Shown here one piece after another: positions 10,728 through 22,871 of a stretch of DNA of 64,000 bases (its first letter is position 1; the number at the start of each line of letters is the position of its first letter). Below the pieces are notes generated by a model, which was not told where the DNA came from, searched no databases, and saw nothing but the letters and a program-made list of their open reading frames with translations. The position numbers and the translations under genes were made by a program. Source of the DNA: Nemertoderma westbladi (lineage: Eukaryota > Xenacoelomorpha > Nemertodermatida > Nemertodermatidae); the NCBI GenBank assembly GCA_032718475.1, contig JAUCBJ010000468.1, forward strand, positions 40,901-104,900. Direction: 5' to 3'.

Positions 10728-11156
10728 TTACGTCGACGACTGGACGAATCGACGAGGATTGCGATCTGGGTTTAGCGGCGGCCCGGATCCAGGGATCACC
10801 TGGGGGAAATGGTTGAACGTTGGGCAGACGTTATCGCACTGGATTACGTTCTCTGTGACGCGAAAGTGTGAAGCGAATTCGTTGTCGAATTGGGTCGGAA
10901 GCTGCGGGAATTCTACTGTTCTACGGGAGTAAACCGCAGCGGTCCGTTGATTACGGACGGATACTACTGGGATAAGCAGGTATTTCGATCGAGTTTCTCG
11001 TATTCTCGATGCTCGAGGCGGATAAAGAGTTGGTTGTGTTGGGCGGTGTTGTTCAATTCTATCAAACATATTAAATAATTGGTAAAATAATAAAAACACA
11101 CCAGATAAAGATACTGGGCTTATGGTAAAGAGATAGGCCGAACTTACAATTTCCAA
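10728..11156 (-). CDS. Unrecognised open frame in GC-richer block
   Basis: 142 codons on the minus strand inside a block (about 10440-11060) that is clearly richer in G and C than its surroundings. A Met at about residue 30 begins a hydrophilic, Arg/Pro-rich stretch (RIEQHRPTQPT) that runs to the end. No domain is recognised. Overlapping plus-strand frames of 60-77 codons exist in the same block, so strand is uncertain. It could be an exon, a CpG-rich promoter region with a chance frame, or old transposon sequence. Confidence 0.2.
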   Translation of the reverse strand: MEIVSSAYLFTISPVSLSGVFLLFYQLFNMFDRIEQHRPTQPTLYPPRASRIRETRSKYLLIPVVSVRNQRTAAVYSRRTVEFPQLPTQFDNEFASHFRVTENVIQCDNVCPTFNHFPQVIPGSGPPLNPDRNPRRFVQSST

Positions 11157-11200
11157 ATAGATTGTTCATATAATAAATATATTTTTGGTATTTGATTTCA

Positions 11201-11465
11201 AGATAGGGGGGGGGGGGGGGGGGGGGGGGAACTGGACGCAATAAAAATTCATCCCTCTCCAGGGGAAATTGGACGCAAATAACAACAGCTGATTACTCTC
11301 AAAAATAAAACTGTAACCTGTTCTATTGTGTTTACTTTATTGTTTTGGTTAAAATAACGTGCCACTGTAACCTGCTCCTTTCCCAAAATTTAGAAATTAA
11401 TATTGAAGCGGGATATTAATTTGCCAAGATGGGATTTGCGTCCAGTCCCACCCCCCTCCTATCTC
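11201..11465. mobile_element. Short MITE-like element with poly(G) end
   Basis: Inverted ends AGATAGG..GGACTGGACGCAA and the complementary TTGCGTCC..CCTATCTC flank 265 bp of non-coding DNA. A 9-bp duplication, TTGATTTCA, sits outside both ends (11192-11200 and 11466-11474). The left end has a run of 24 G where the right end has a short C-rich stretch, so the G tract grew after insertion or inside the source element. Confidence 0.75.
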
Positions 11466-11559
11466 TTGATTTCACTAAAAAATAGAATACATTGCATTTT
11501 ACTGTTATAATTACTGTATTGAATAAAATAATTAATTGATTGTTTATTAAACCGTGCTA

Positions 11560-11890
11560 AGCACGTTGAACTGGAGCTCTAACAATTCCCCACTAGCGGC
11601 AGACAGGAACTGTAAAAGTCTCTGTAGAATTTCTAATTAAGCAATGCTCTTAGGGAACTACTACTAAATTTCAGATGGATCTGATCGTTGGTTCTATAAT
11701 TACAGCTATTTTTACGTTTCTGTTAATTCGCCCCCTAGCGGCAGACCGGGGAACTGTAGAAGTCTGTCTGTGTGTAGAATTTCAAAATTTTTTTAAAGAC
11801 TACAAGTGTACCAAGTTTGGTTCCATTTCATCCATGATTGACCGATTAGCGTTCAAACATTCCTGCCACGAATAAAAGCTGCAGGAACTC
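11560..11890. repeat. Diverged direct repeat
   Basis: Two related segments (about 11570-11690 and 11715-11790) share CCCCCTAGCGGCAGAC-like and GAACTGTA-AGTCT-like words. The end (11812-11850) contains CCAAGTTTGGT and a CATGATTGACCGATTA stretch similar to words in the dispersed repeat at 4380-4430. It is probably a non-autonomous element; no coding function. Confidence 0.4.
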
Positions 11891-12290
11891 GAGCGATAAT
11901 TAATTTATTTATTATTAAATACTGTTTCAATTAAATTCTTTACGAAAATCTAGTCATCTTCTTTTAAATATGGACCCTGCATTCATGGAAAATATAATAT
12001 TTGATAATTCATCAGTCAGCCTACGCTAATTTCACAGCAAAGTCCTTGTCATGGCCTGTGTGTAGTAGGCCATGGTACCACCCTACTACCGGTACCGGCT
12101 GACCGGTGGCAACTAGCACTTGCACAGCAACAGCCCTACCGGCGATACACAGGTTGGAATTTATGTAGAGTTTGCTCAACAGTACAGATATAAAATAGTT
12201 ATCTAAATTATCTATATTACTATTGACAAGTATTGAAATATATACCGTTATTCGTATTTGCAACATCTGACATTGGAGAGGTGAGAGAAG

Positions 12291-14040
12291 ATGAATACCG
12301 ACACTCAACAAAACCAACGCTTATCACAGGTCGGTATGGTTACCTCGAAACCGGCGCGACTGTCCACTCGAATACAACTTCAAAACACAAACGCCAACAA
12401 TAAACTGAAAGCGAATCGAACGTCTTCAGAAGAATCTGTCATTTGGGACGAAGAAAAGGAAGCCAAAACCACGGGAATGGACCACAGCTAAGATTGAATG
12501 CTCCCATTGTCAGAGTTCCTGGACCGAAATTGAAACACCAATTGCCGATGGGTTTGATCTCTCAAACCAAAACTTCCTCTGCGGGGTGTGCGCGGCAGTA
12601 AAGATTGAAAGTCTGGAAGCTGACAATACTCGTCTACAATTTGAAAACAGCAAACTTGAAAGACAGTTAGCTTCGCAACTCCACCATCTGGTTGATGAAA
12701 GCGAAGCACAAACCGTCGCCATGAATGCCATGCGGACTGTTCTTGAAACACGGCTAAACAACGTAGAAATTACTCAAACAGAGTTTTAAATCGAAGTTGG
12801 AGTTGATTGACAATTTATTGACTACGAAACTGCCAGCGCCTATACAGACCCCAGCTGCGTCACCAGTGTTATCATGGCCCCCGGCGTCGTTTTCCGCTGC
12901 CACATGGTCCCCAGCTGCATTACCCGCAGCCACACGGTCCCCAGCTGCATTACCCGCAGCCACACGGTCCCCAGCTGCATTATCCGCAGCCACAGTCCCC
13001 AGCTGCATTATCCGCAGCCACACGGCCCCCAGCTGCATTATTCGCAGGTACATGGTCACAAGCTGCATTATCCGCAGCCACGTGGTCCCCAGCTGCATTA
13101 TCCGTAGACACACGCTCCCCAGCTGCCCCAGCTGCACTATACGCGCCGACACGGTCCCCAGCTGCATTATCCGCAGCCATGTAGTCCCCAGCTGCATTAT
13201 CCGTAGACACACGCTCCCCAGCTGCACTATACGCGCCGACACGGTCCCCAGCTGCATTATCCGCAACCACTCGGTCCCCAGCTGCATTGCCCGCAGCCAC
13301 ACGGTCACCAGCTGCACTATCCGCAGCCACGTAGTCCCCAGCTGCATTATCCGTAGACACACGCTCCCCAGCTGCCCCAGCTGCACTATACGCGCCGACA
13401 CGGTCCCCAGCTGCATTACCCGCAGCCACACGGTCCCCAGCTGCATTATCCGCAGCCACGTAGTCCCCAGCTGCATTATCCGTAGACACACGCTCCCCAG
13501 CTGCCCCAGCTGCACTATACGCGCCGACACGGTCCCCAGCTGCATTACCCGCTGCCACACGGTCCCCAGCTGCATTACCCGCAGCCACACGGTCCCCAGC
13601 TGCACTATACGCGCCGACACGGTCACCAGCTGCGTTATCCGCAACCACTCGGTCCCCAGCTGCGTTATCCGCAGCCACGCAGTGTCCAGCTGCGTTATCC
13701 ACAGGCACACGGTCCCCAGCTGCGTTATCCGCAGCCGCACGGTCCCCAGCTGCGTTATCCGCAGCCGCAAGGACCCCAGCGGCATTATACACACGCGCAC
13801 GCCCAACTACTCTACCACTATATCCATGGCAAAACAACAGAGGCATCGATATCGCACACCTGAATACACAAAGCCTATATCCAAAACTGCCCGAAATAAA
13901 ATTTACACTTACCACGAATAAACTACATATTCTGACAATCTCAGTGACATGGCTCGATGACTCCATCACCAACAAAGAAGTCGAAGTAGAAGGCTATCTC
14001 CTTTTTACAGAGCAGATCGCAGACGAGACGAGACGAGATA
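12291..14040 (+). pseudogene. CR1-like LINE, 5' part with expanded linker
   Basis: Pieces of one non-LTR retrotransposon in order. 12291-12491 opens with a Met; after a frameshift near 12465 the translation shows a CxxC..CxxC zinc-binding segment (C-S-H-C then C-G-V-C, 12497-12594) and a coiled coil (LEADNTRLQFENSKLERQL). After the minisatellite at 12853-13793 the frame with IAHLNTQSLYPKL, HILTISVTWLDDS and EVEGYLLF (13845-13990) is the start of an apurinic-type endonuclease of CR1/L2-like LINEs, where ISETWL is usual. Sequence then drops into a GACGA repeat. Reverse transcriptase is absent. A PHD-like plus coiled-coil ORF1 followed by endonuclease is the known CR1 order; that this is one element is inference. 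Confidence 0.65.
12853..13793. repeat. 30-bp minisatellite inside LINE frame
   Basis: About 31 copies of a 30-bp unit (CCCCAGCTGCATTATCCGCA plus GCCACACGGT), some in a higher-order pattern with a CCCCAGCTGCCCCAGCTG variant. With a 30-bp period all phases stay open for long distances: plus-strand frames give PSCIIRSHTV or SPAALSAATR repeats, minus-strand frames give AAGDRVAADN or LGTVWLRIMQ. The SPAALSAATR frame is the one that joins the downstream endonuclease; a 2-base loss near 13000 shifts it out of register with the upstream part. Confidence 0.9.
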
Positions 14041-14404
14041 GACGATGTCACGGAAATAAAAAAAAAATTCTGAAAGTTTCAGAAGTACTATTATCCTAAA
14101 AACTAAATTTATATTACACATATGTATACTGTATGTATGCTGGATTGTAGGCGTAGCTATTCCTATTACTATTACTGTATTTGATTGTGTGGACATGTAT
14201 CATAACCTAAAATGCGCTTTTTAATGCTTAACTATTAGCTTTAATATTTTATTTTTTAGGAATATTAATGAAATTCATATAATTATTATCCAATGAATTG
14301 CAGTTATTGTAACAACTGTACGTTACGTAACAATAATTGCTATCATTAATGGGGAATACTCAAGTATATTGTTATTAAGTTAGTGATTACTTTTGATGCG
14401 TTAC

Positions 14405-15035
14405 GAGAGTATTGTACATAAAAACACAAGGTAACAGTCTAAATGGCGGGTTTAAGTAAGCCCGGAAATACAATTTTGAAAATCGGCTGTAATTAGAACT
14501 ACAGATTTGACGTCACTACGCAGTGCTCTGATAATTTCTTATATTGCTTTCAGTGGAGGGTGATTTTAGATCTTTTCTTAGATTCATTTATACACATTTA
14601 ATATCAATCATTTGACACGTAGCTTGTATCAATTGAAAGTGAAGATTAATTAACAATTAATTAATTAAATGCATGATGATGATCGATTATGAAGATTGAT
14701 AAAATGCTGTATTGCTGCTGGAAATACTGTTGGAAACAGCATTTTATCAACGTTCCTCGTCATTAATTTAGTCAATGTAGGTCATAAGACGCGCTAGATT
14801 CTCCACTTTTAATAGATATAATAAGCCACATGTGAAATGATTGAGATTTAATATTTATTTGAATGGTTTGAAAATCACTGTCCATACAAACCAAGATAAT
14901 ATATTATCAGAGCACTTTGTAGTGACGTCAAACATGTAGCAGCCAATTACAGCCAGTTTTCAAAATTGGCTTCCCATGCTTACTTAAACCCCCATTTTCG
15001 ACCGTTTCCTCGTGTTTACACAAAAAACACATCCC
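14405..15035. mobile_element. Fold-back element, about 0.6 kb
   Basis: Arms of roughly 140 bp (14410-14550 and 14895-15030) are inverted, diverged copies: the left has GGGTTTAAGTAAG, TTTGACGTCACTAC and TGCTCTGATAAT, the right their complements. The centre has a second hairpin, GATAAAATGCTGT against ACAGCATTTTATC (14692-14745). No frame inside. Exact ends and target duplication were not resolved. Confidence 0.7.
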
Positions 15036-15879
15036 GTTACTCGATTCAGGGCACCTTGTTACCCCTTATTCAGTTGTTATATTGCTTTAAATTGCTCAAC
15101 AATTTTGTCGCGCAACAACCCTTCTTATGCAATAATTTATTTTAATCGTATAATTAATTTCTTTTTTTGGCTATCTATATTATTCAATTTAAGTAATATA
15201 TTGTATATATAATCATTTCTATCTGCGTTTAGGAATTATATTTAAATACAAAACAGGACGAGCACAACGAGGCTTATAATACCCTTCAATGGGTGGTAGA
15301 TGTCGCGGTTATGTATTGGCGGGTGGGAAGGGTGGGGGGGGGGGGGGGGTGCAGATTAAAAGGGCTGAACACGTACTGTACCCCTTTCTTTAATTGATTG
15401 GTGGTGTGGGTAAATTTCTCAAATACTGATTTTGTGATACAGTCGCTCAGTTTTAATTTGTATATCATAACTGGGCCTCGTGCTGCGCGAAGGCCCCACG
15501 AACGTGTAAGAATTGCTCGTGGCTGACTAACTTACAGACTGACTGACTAAGCAATCTCAGAAACCGCTCTAACGATTTATTGGTCGAATGGGCTCGGCTA
15601 ATGAATTTTCGCAGCTGCTGGCTGGCCGGATTCTAAGGGCCCTGGCATGATCGGCTACTCCGACAATAGCCTCTGGGCTCGAAAAAAATATTACCTATCC
15701 AGTACCGCCATCAATTCCCTTATCAAAAAATTGACGCAAATTTTTTTTTTTGAAAATATTAATAGGCGAATGCCTATTACAGTAGGTTCCTGGAAAATGC
15801 TGGCCACCTGAATGAATGGTTTTTTAGTTACACAGAGTAGTGTGTAGAGTTGACTGTTCTAATAGTTGTATGTATTTAA
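15036..15879. other. Non-coding, with dispersed repeat and short poly(G)
   Basis: No gene. A run of about 16 G lies at 15334-15349. At 15474-15620 is an inverted copy of the dispersed repeat seen at 4279-4492 and 55010-55330, recognised by GTGCTGCGCGAAGGCCCCAC, with tandem GACTGACTGACT nearby. Confidence 0.5.
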
Positions 15880-16532
15880 TGTGACGGGATCAGAGATCGC
15901 GACCGGGAAAGGTTGTTTTGTACGCGTCACCGCCGGCTGGGATGGTGTCACTGATAGCTTGGCCGAGGCCGTTGGAGAAAAGCGTTCAGAGTTAATGTTG
16001 TTCCTTGCCGTTGTAATATAATAATAATAGCACAGTTAATACGATGGCGGATGACAATATTGCTTGGTACCTGTAATAGATTAATATACATCCAATGTCG
16101 ATGACGATGATGGTAAAACAATATTACCCGTCTGCACTGAAACTGGGTAACTAACTAAACTGAATTACAAACCGGTAGCAGGAGATAATATATGATTGAT
16201 ATACCAATATTACTTCACTCCTACTCTACCTTGGCCTGTTACCTAATGGATGCTCTCCTTTGCCCTTATTGGCTAATACCCTACTTCTCACCCTTGCACT
16301 CTCTGGGAGTGTTTCCCCTCTGCTGCTAGCCTCTACTAGCTGTGTCCCCTCCGAGGTGGTTTGACCTCTAACCTTCCTTTGTGTGTGGCTTCGGGGCTTG
16401 TGTTGCCCCCCCCCCCAAATGTTGGTTGTGATACGAGATTAATATTGCTAATCTCGTATCTCCAACATATTGCTGAAAATGCCACTATCCCATTTATTGG
16501 TGGGTTATGAGGCGGAATTGAATCCGCTTACA
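15880..16532. mobile_element. Solo LTR (653 bp)
   Basis: Starts TGTGACGGGAT, ends ATCCGCTTACA, and is flanked by the 5-bp duplication TTTAA (15875-15879, 16533-16537). Near the 3' end is a perfect hairpin, GATACGAGATTA and its complement with a 7-base loop. The same design (TGTGAYGGGAT start, hairpin, GGATTCGCTAACA-like end) is seen in the two 594-bp solo LTRs at 24457 and 28481, so these are two subfamilies of one retrotransposon whose internal part is not in the window. Confidence 0.85.
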
Positions 16533-16537
16533 TTTAA

Positions 16538-17749
16538 TTAATACTGTAGAGGGAATTTGAAATTTGTTTTTGTAACATTAATAATGTGAATGCATTTCGC
16601 TGTAGTTTAGATTCACTTTTATAGCCCCAGTGGATATCTGTTGTCTTTAATAATTTTATGATTTTAAAATAGTATAGAAAGCAATGATTATAACAGATAT
16701 AGGGGAGAACAGGGAGGGTTGAACCGTGAGGAGGGGTGAGTCATTGCAATTTAAAGGAGAACGCTTGGATTTGCCGTTTCCATGGATACTCCATTAGATA
16801 GACAATTAAAAACTGCACCTACTGTTGTATTTAGTCCATCACTAGCCTACACTCTACACGCTACATGCGATTTTTTCGATAGGGCAGAGAAAAACTTGTG
16901 ATCACTTTAATTATGAGGATACCCTACTATTTGGTAGTCAGTCTCTACGGTAAGGTACATTAGAGCAACTACGTTAAATTAATTAGATTAATAACTTTGT
17001 CATGCTTAAGTTATTAAAACTGGAGGTTAATTTAAACGGTTAATATGGTGTAATATGATTACTTTAATTAATAATTACCATTGAAAGATGATTTTGTTCT
17101 CTGTCCCTAACGACCAAATTTGCAGTGCAACACGAAGATGGAATGATTTGAGTTTATAATTATTTTTTTTTGTGATGGTGGGTTTTCTTGTGGTTCATTT
17201 TATAATCAAACCACCCCAAAATACGGAGGAACCCGAAAGGAAATTGAAAAAATTCACAACTATCCAAAATTTCTTATTTCAGCTAATCTGTCCCTAACGT
17301 TTTTAGTTTTCGTTAAATCTCGTGAAGTGTCCAATTTTAAGTCCGGTCGATTTTTTACAAATTATTATAAACGGCCTGTTATTTTCTAATTTTTATATTT
17401 TGAGCACGCAAAGTTCAATAAACTTTGAGATTTTGAGTGATAAAGGTATTACAATTCTCAGTCCCTAACAGAATCTATTAAATGATTATGCCCAAATTCA
17501 CACTTTCAGGTTTTCCTGGGGCGCTGAATATAATGGCATTTCTAATTTGCTACTAGTATTTTTCACCGTAATATGGCAGATTTTGATGCTAGCCCCATAC
17601 TTCGTACACATCACCAAAAAGTACAAGATTGCGATGTCCAGTGCTGTTTTTAACAACAACAAGATGACACGATGACACAATTAATTGATATGACAAGAAG
17701 TATAGCCTAGCAGTATAGTATAGCCTATATAGCATTGTTTACATGTCCC
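16538..17749. other. Non-coding stretch
   Basis: No supported gene. A segment around 17485-17560 (AATTCACACTTTCAGGTTTTCC, TGGGGCGCTGAATATAATGG) recurs at 27735-27790 inside an intron of the mosaic gene, so a dispersed repeat is present. Confidence 0.5.
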
Positions 17750-18540
17750 GCAACTAGAGCCGTCCACCTAGAGATTGTCCTAGACAACACTGTTGATAGT
17801 TTTCTTAATGCTCCACATAGGTTTCTAGCTCGTAGAGGCCGTACAAAACGTATTATCAGCGATAACGCTACAACTTTCATAGCCGCCAAATAATTCCTTG
17901 AAGAACTAGTTAATAGTAATAACATTTAATGATTTTTATTGTTTTGGCATATCGATTGGGTCAACAACATACCAGTTGGTGCCCCTTGATTTGGAGGTTT
18001 TTATGAGAGATTAATCTATCTGTTGAAATATAACTTCAAAAAAAGTTATAGGTCGTTGTCTTCTAACCTTAGAAGAACTCTACTCTGTCATAGTAGAAGT
18101 TTAAGCTTTCACGAACAACCGCCCCTTGACTTACATTACATCAGATAACCGAGACCCTGAACCCATAACCCCATCCCTTCTCATTTGTGGTTATCGATTC
18201 ACGAGTATGAGTATTCCGTAATAGAATCCATAGATGGTAATCGCATTGACCCCGACGCCGAAGAAGATGGCTCGATCCATGCACAACGACATAATGATTT
18301 ACAAAGTCTCCTTAGTACATTTAAAGGTGCGAAGGTGTAAAGAATACATTACAGCACTTCTAGAATATCATCGATGGAACACTCGTAAAACAGGCAATGA
18401 AATCTTTTCCGTAGGTGCCGCGGTTCTTATCAAATCTATCAATGACAACATTCCCCGAATGCAGTGGCTAATGGGAATCATTATAGAACTCCGAAGACGA
18501 AAAGAAACATGGTTATACAAGACGTGCTATTAAGAACCTG
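17750..18540 (+). pseudogene. BEL/Pao integrase remnant
   Basis: Plus-strand translation shows AVHLEIVLDNTVDSFLNA, FLARRGRTKRIISDNATTF (the first two acidic residues of the integrase triad in the usual BEL/Pao context), then an in-frame stop, and after frame changes GAP-FGGFYERL, PRMQW-MGIIIEL near 18455-18490. Order and wording follow the BEL/Pao integrase core and C-terminal end. Several stops and frameshifts make it inactive. Protease, RT and RNase H are not visible upstream. Confidence 0.75.
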
Positions 18541-18906
18541 TGCCCTCTAGAATGCACTCGTAAGGTCCCTATTGACATTAATATTATAAGTACTAACCCC
18601 ATCACACCTATTGGTGACACCAACAATAGAAATACAGTAGTTATTCATCAGAGTGCACGCCATCAGCTGTGCAAGCGAAACAAAAAATAACAAAATACTT
18701 TGAATCAAGTGAAAGCGAAAGTGATTGGGAAAATGAAAGTATGTAAAATAGTTTGTTTTAAAAACCGAAAGTAATCGAAAAATTTTTTTTTGTATTAATG
18801 TGTCCGTGTGTAATGTGTGAGTTAATTTGAGAATAATTAATTTAACCATTTATTTTTGTGTGATTTACATTATTATTTTTTATTTCGCCAACTGGCCGGC
18901 GGAGAA

Positions 18907-19157
18907 TGTCGGAAATATAATAGAGTTCCACCAGCCCTAAGTGATATAATATAGTCAGGTTGTACTACCGGTACGGTTTAATCTGTAAGTGTTGTTGTTT
19001 TAACTTGTACACCATGATACTGTCATAGTCTGTAAGTGCTGTTGTTTCAAATGGAAGTAAAGTAATAATATTATGATTGATATAATAATACTGTAAGCAA
19101 TTGAGTCCAGCCTTTCTTTATCAATAAACACAATCTTCCACTATACTATTCACAACA
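18907..19157 (+). repeat. BEL/Pao 3' LTR
   Basis: Follows the purine-rich CCGGCGGAGAA, starts TGTCGGAAATATAA and ends CACAACA. It has a TATA-like GATATAATATAG near the start and AATAAA at about 19126. No second LTR is seen upstream. At its last base the sequence switches to the repeated-module sequence of the mosaic gene, so the element inserted into, or rearranged with, that array. Confidence 0.65.
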
Positions 19158-19286
19158 GGAAGCCTGGAAGGATATAATTTCCACTGTCCGAGCTCGTCCG
19201 ACCTAGTAGTAGTAGTACTAATCTTAAAGCGGAGACCAGAAATCCGGTCTCACGGCTTTAATTAAATATCACCTTGTTAATTTTAG

Positions 19287-19334
19287 ATTGTGATGAATGC
19301 TTCAAGGTGATTCAGCTGAATCTAGCTACTCAAG
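19287..19334 (+). CDS. Mosaic gene exon S0
   Basis: 48 nt, encoding CDECFKVIQLNLATQ between split codons. It is the leftmost exon visible: the matching L and P exons that should precede it are absent, and its upstream intron sequence stops at the BEL/Pao LTR end (19157). The following intron is a shortened version (654 bp) of those in later modules. Confidence 0.75.
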
Positions 19335-19988
19335 GTTAGTGTTGTATAGTGTTGTATAGGTTAGTGTTAGTGTTAGTGTAATGATTCGATTTTCAAATTT
19401 CGTTCTGGAACCAAATTTTGCACCCAGCACCAAAATTACAAGTTTAATATGCCTAGTGCAACCTCTATATCTCATAGAAATCAGAACCCTCAAAAATCAC
19501 TATATTACGCAGAAAACAGGTTCAAACTATAAATTTTCAAAAATGTAATATTTTCAAAAATTTGGTGCTAGCACCAAAATTTTCAAAGTCCGAAAAAAAC
19601 TAAGTTTGAAATTTCTAGCATATGTATTTCATCTAATTGGGAACACCAAAGAAACTGTGTAACTCAAAAATAAAATATTAAAAATCATATTTCAGAAATG
19701 TAATTTTCAAAAATCGTCTCAAATGTATTGCGAAACGTAGGGATTATAATTGGTGCTATAACTCGAAAAGTTACCAATAATTTTCAAAACCGTTTTCACT
19801 ATAAGGAATGTAATAGGATAAGCCATAAAATTTCAGATTCACAAATGTGTGTGTTTCAGAGTTGTAACAAAAATACCACGAGTGGGGGTCGACCCCCCAC
19901 GTTTAATAGGGTTAATGAGATTATTACTGATAAGGAATTATCTTTCAATACCCAGTTTACCTAAATATTACATAAATTATAATTCCAG

Positions 19989-20129
19989 AAATGTGTCCAG
20001 GAGACCCATTTACTGATGAGAATGCTGAATATTTCTGTGATTACCGTTGTCTTCCGATGAATTCAGATTCTCGCTGCGACGGATTCTCCCATTGTGCTAA
20101 TAATCAGGACGAAATGTGCTGCGATGACT
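19989..20129 (+). CDS. Mosaic gene exon L1 (LDLa-like)
   Basis: 141 nt. Encodes CPGDPFTDENAEYFCDYRC, then SRCDGFSHC, then NNQDEMCCDDC. The spacing F-x-C, CDG-x2-x-C and the closing DE fit an LDL-receptor class A repeat, but two of the calcium-ligand acids are replaced (His in CDGFSHC, Asn in ANNQDE), and the domain has eight cysteines, two more than usual. The donor is GTTAGT after a T that begins the next Cys codon. Confidence 0.85.
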
Positions 20130-20307
20130 GTTAGTTTAATATTATTTATTATAATATTTTGTAATAATATTTTGTAATATTTAATATTTAATAAGCAGTA
20201 AAAGGTGTGATGATAAAGATACATCGATGAATATTATAATGCTTTAAAATATTTTTTTTAATAATTTATTATGTTTATATCTATATTATTGATATTATAT
20301 TATTCAG

Positions 20308-20562
20308 GCGAAATAATAACTACAACAAACCCACCACCAACAACAACAAACCCACCACCAACAACAACAAACCCACCACAAACTACAACAAACCCACCAC
20401 CACCACCAACAACAACAAACCCACCACCAACAACAACAAACCCACCACCAACAACAACAAACCCACCACCAACAACACCAAACCCACCACCACCTCCAGC
20501 AACAACTACTACTATATCTACAAGCTCGACTACAAAAGAACCCTCCACGACAACTATTTCTG
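20308..20562 (+). CDS. Mosaic gene exon P1 (mucin-like)
   Basis: 255 nt. EII, then eight TTTNPPP-type units (one ends PPQ, one reads TTPN), then a constant tail ATTTTISTSSTTKEPSTTTIS. Coding strand is almost only A and C through the repeats. Asn is always followed by Pro, so N-glycosylation is not expected. Confidence 0.85.
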
Positions 20563-21039
20563 GTTAGAATGCTGCAAATCATTTCTATTTATTTAACATT
20601 TTGCTAAATTTTGTATTGAATTTAATTATATGATGATTGAGTCAATTGAACTTTTTGCATAAATATTCTTCACCCAGAGGTTTATGGTACAATACCACCT
20701 GTCAATCACTCTCCTTGAGCGCAGATAATATATATTGGGCACTGCTGGAGAAGTAAACATGAGGTCATACATAACAGATCTACTTTTCTGGCAACTAAAC
20801 ACAAGGAAAGTCAACCGTGCGGACAATCAAATATGATATATAATAATAATATAGACCAACTTGAAATGAATATGAAACATTTGGGTGAAAGAAATTGACT
20901 TTAGAGAATCGGAAAGACTGGAAGGATATAATTTCCACTGTCCGAGCTCGTCTGATGGGTAGTAGTAGTACTAATCTTAAAGCGGAGACCAGAAATCCGG
21001 TCTCACGGCTTTAAATAAATATCACCTTGTTAATTTTAG

Positions 21040-21087
21040 ATTGTGATGAATGCTTCAAGGTGATTCAGCTGAATCTAGCTACTCAAG
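21040..21087 (+). CDS. Mosaic gene exon S1
   Basis: 48 nt, same sequence as S0. The G that ends P1 joins AT here to give Asp, so the peptide reads DCDECFKVIQLNLATQ. Confidence 0.85.
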
Positions 21088-22222
21088 GTTAGTGTTGTAT
21101 ATTATTTTTTTTAGTATATTTCCTTATCTCATTAATATATATACATATTACAATACATCTCACAATAGCTATACATTAATAGATCAATGTAACTCGTATT
21201 TTTCTGTGTCCTAATGCAAATTTAGGTGATTTTAGTTCCAAAATTGTACCCATCACAAAAAAATTCAAGTTTGAGATGTCCAGAATCGTTTTTATTTATT
21301 CATTCGGATTCACTACCCTAAATGGAAGTAACAGTATGATAATATCTATTGATAAATTTTATATTTTAAAAATTTGGTACTGGCACCAAACTTTTAACCC
21401 AGCGCTGCAAACTACAAGTTTGAAAACAATACTTATTCAATTCTTACTAATTATTAATTGCTATATTGGTTGAATTTCAAATATTTGGTGCTAGCACTTA
21501 TGAAAAATACAAGTTTGATATGTCTAGTTAGATTTTTTTCATTACATTCCTTTGAATTCAGAACCCCAATAAACCTGTAAAATGCGTCTATCAGGTTGTC
21601 AAAATCAATTGATCTAATAATTGGATTTTCTAATCTCGTTCTGGAACCAAAGTTTGCACCCAGCACCAAAATTACAAGTTTAATATGCCTAGTGCAACCT
21701 CTATATCTCATAGAAATCAGAACACTCAAAAATCACTATATTACGCAGAAAACAGGTTCAAACAATAAATTTTCAAAAATGTAATATTTTCAAAAATTTT
21801 GTGCTAGCACCAAAATTTGTCAAAGTCCGAAAAAAACTAAGTTTGAAATTTCTAGCATATGTATTTCATCTAATTGGGAACACCAAAAAAACTGTGTAAC
21901 TCAAAAATAAAATGTTACAAATCTTATTTCATGAAATGTAATTTTAAAAAATCGTCACAAATATAGTGCCAAACGTAGGGATTATAATTGATGCTATAAC
22001 TCGAAAAGTTCCCAATAATTTTCAAAACCGTTTTCACTATAAGGAATGTAATTGGATAAGCCATAAAATTTCAGATTCCCAACTGCGTATGTTTCAGAGT
22101 TATAACAAAAATCCACGGGTGGGGGTCGACCCCCCGGGATTAATAGGGTTAATGAGATTACTGATAAGGAATTATCTTTCAATACTCAGTTTACCTAAAA
22201 ATTACATAAATTATAATTCTAG

Positions 22223-22363
22223 AAATGTGTCCAGGCGACCCATTTACTGATGAGAATGCTGAATATTTCTGTGATTACCGTTGTCTTCCGATGAATTCAG
22301 ATTCTCGCTGTGATGGATTCTCCCATTGTGCTAATAATCAGGACGAAATGTGCTGCGATGACT
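22223..22363 (+). CDS. Mosaic gene exon L2 (LDLa-like)
   Basis: 141 nt, protein identical to L1; three nucleotide differences, all silent (a Gly, a Cys and an Asp codon). Confidence 0.85.
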
Positions 22364-22401
22364 GTTAGTTTAATATTATTTATTATAATAATTTGTAATA
22401 A

Positions 22402-22726
<325 letters not shown>

Positions 22727-22871
22727 TAATAATATTTTGTATTTAATATTTAATATTTAATAAGCAGTAAAAGGTGTGATAATAAAGATACATCGATGAA
22801 TATTATAATGCTTTAAAATATTTTCTTAAATAATTTATTATGTTTTTATCTATATTATTGATATTATTCAG

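Noticed and set aside
12754-13975. Minus-strand frames of 331 and 350 codons with LGTVWLRIMQ or AAGDRVAADN repeats
   Set aside because: Antisense phases of the 30-bp minisatellite. The plus-strand phase that joins the endonuclease is the likelier original frame.
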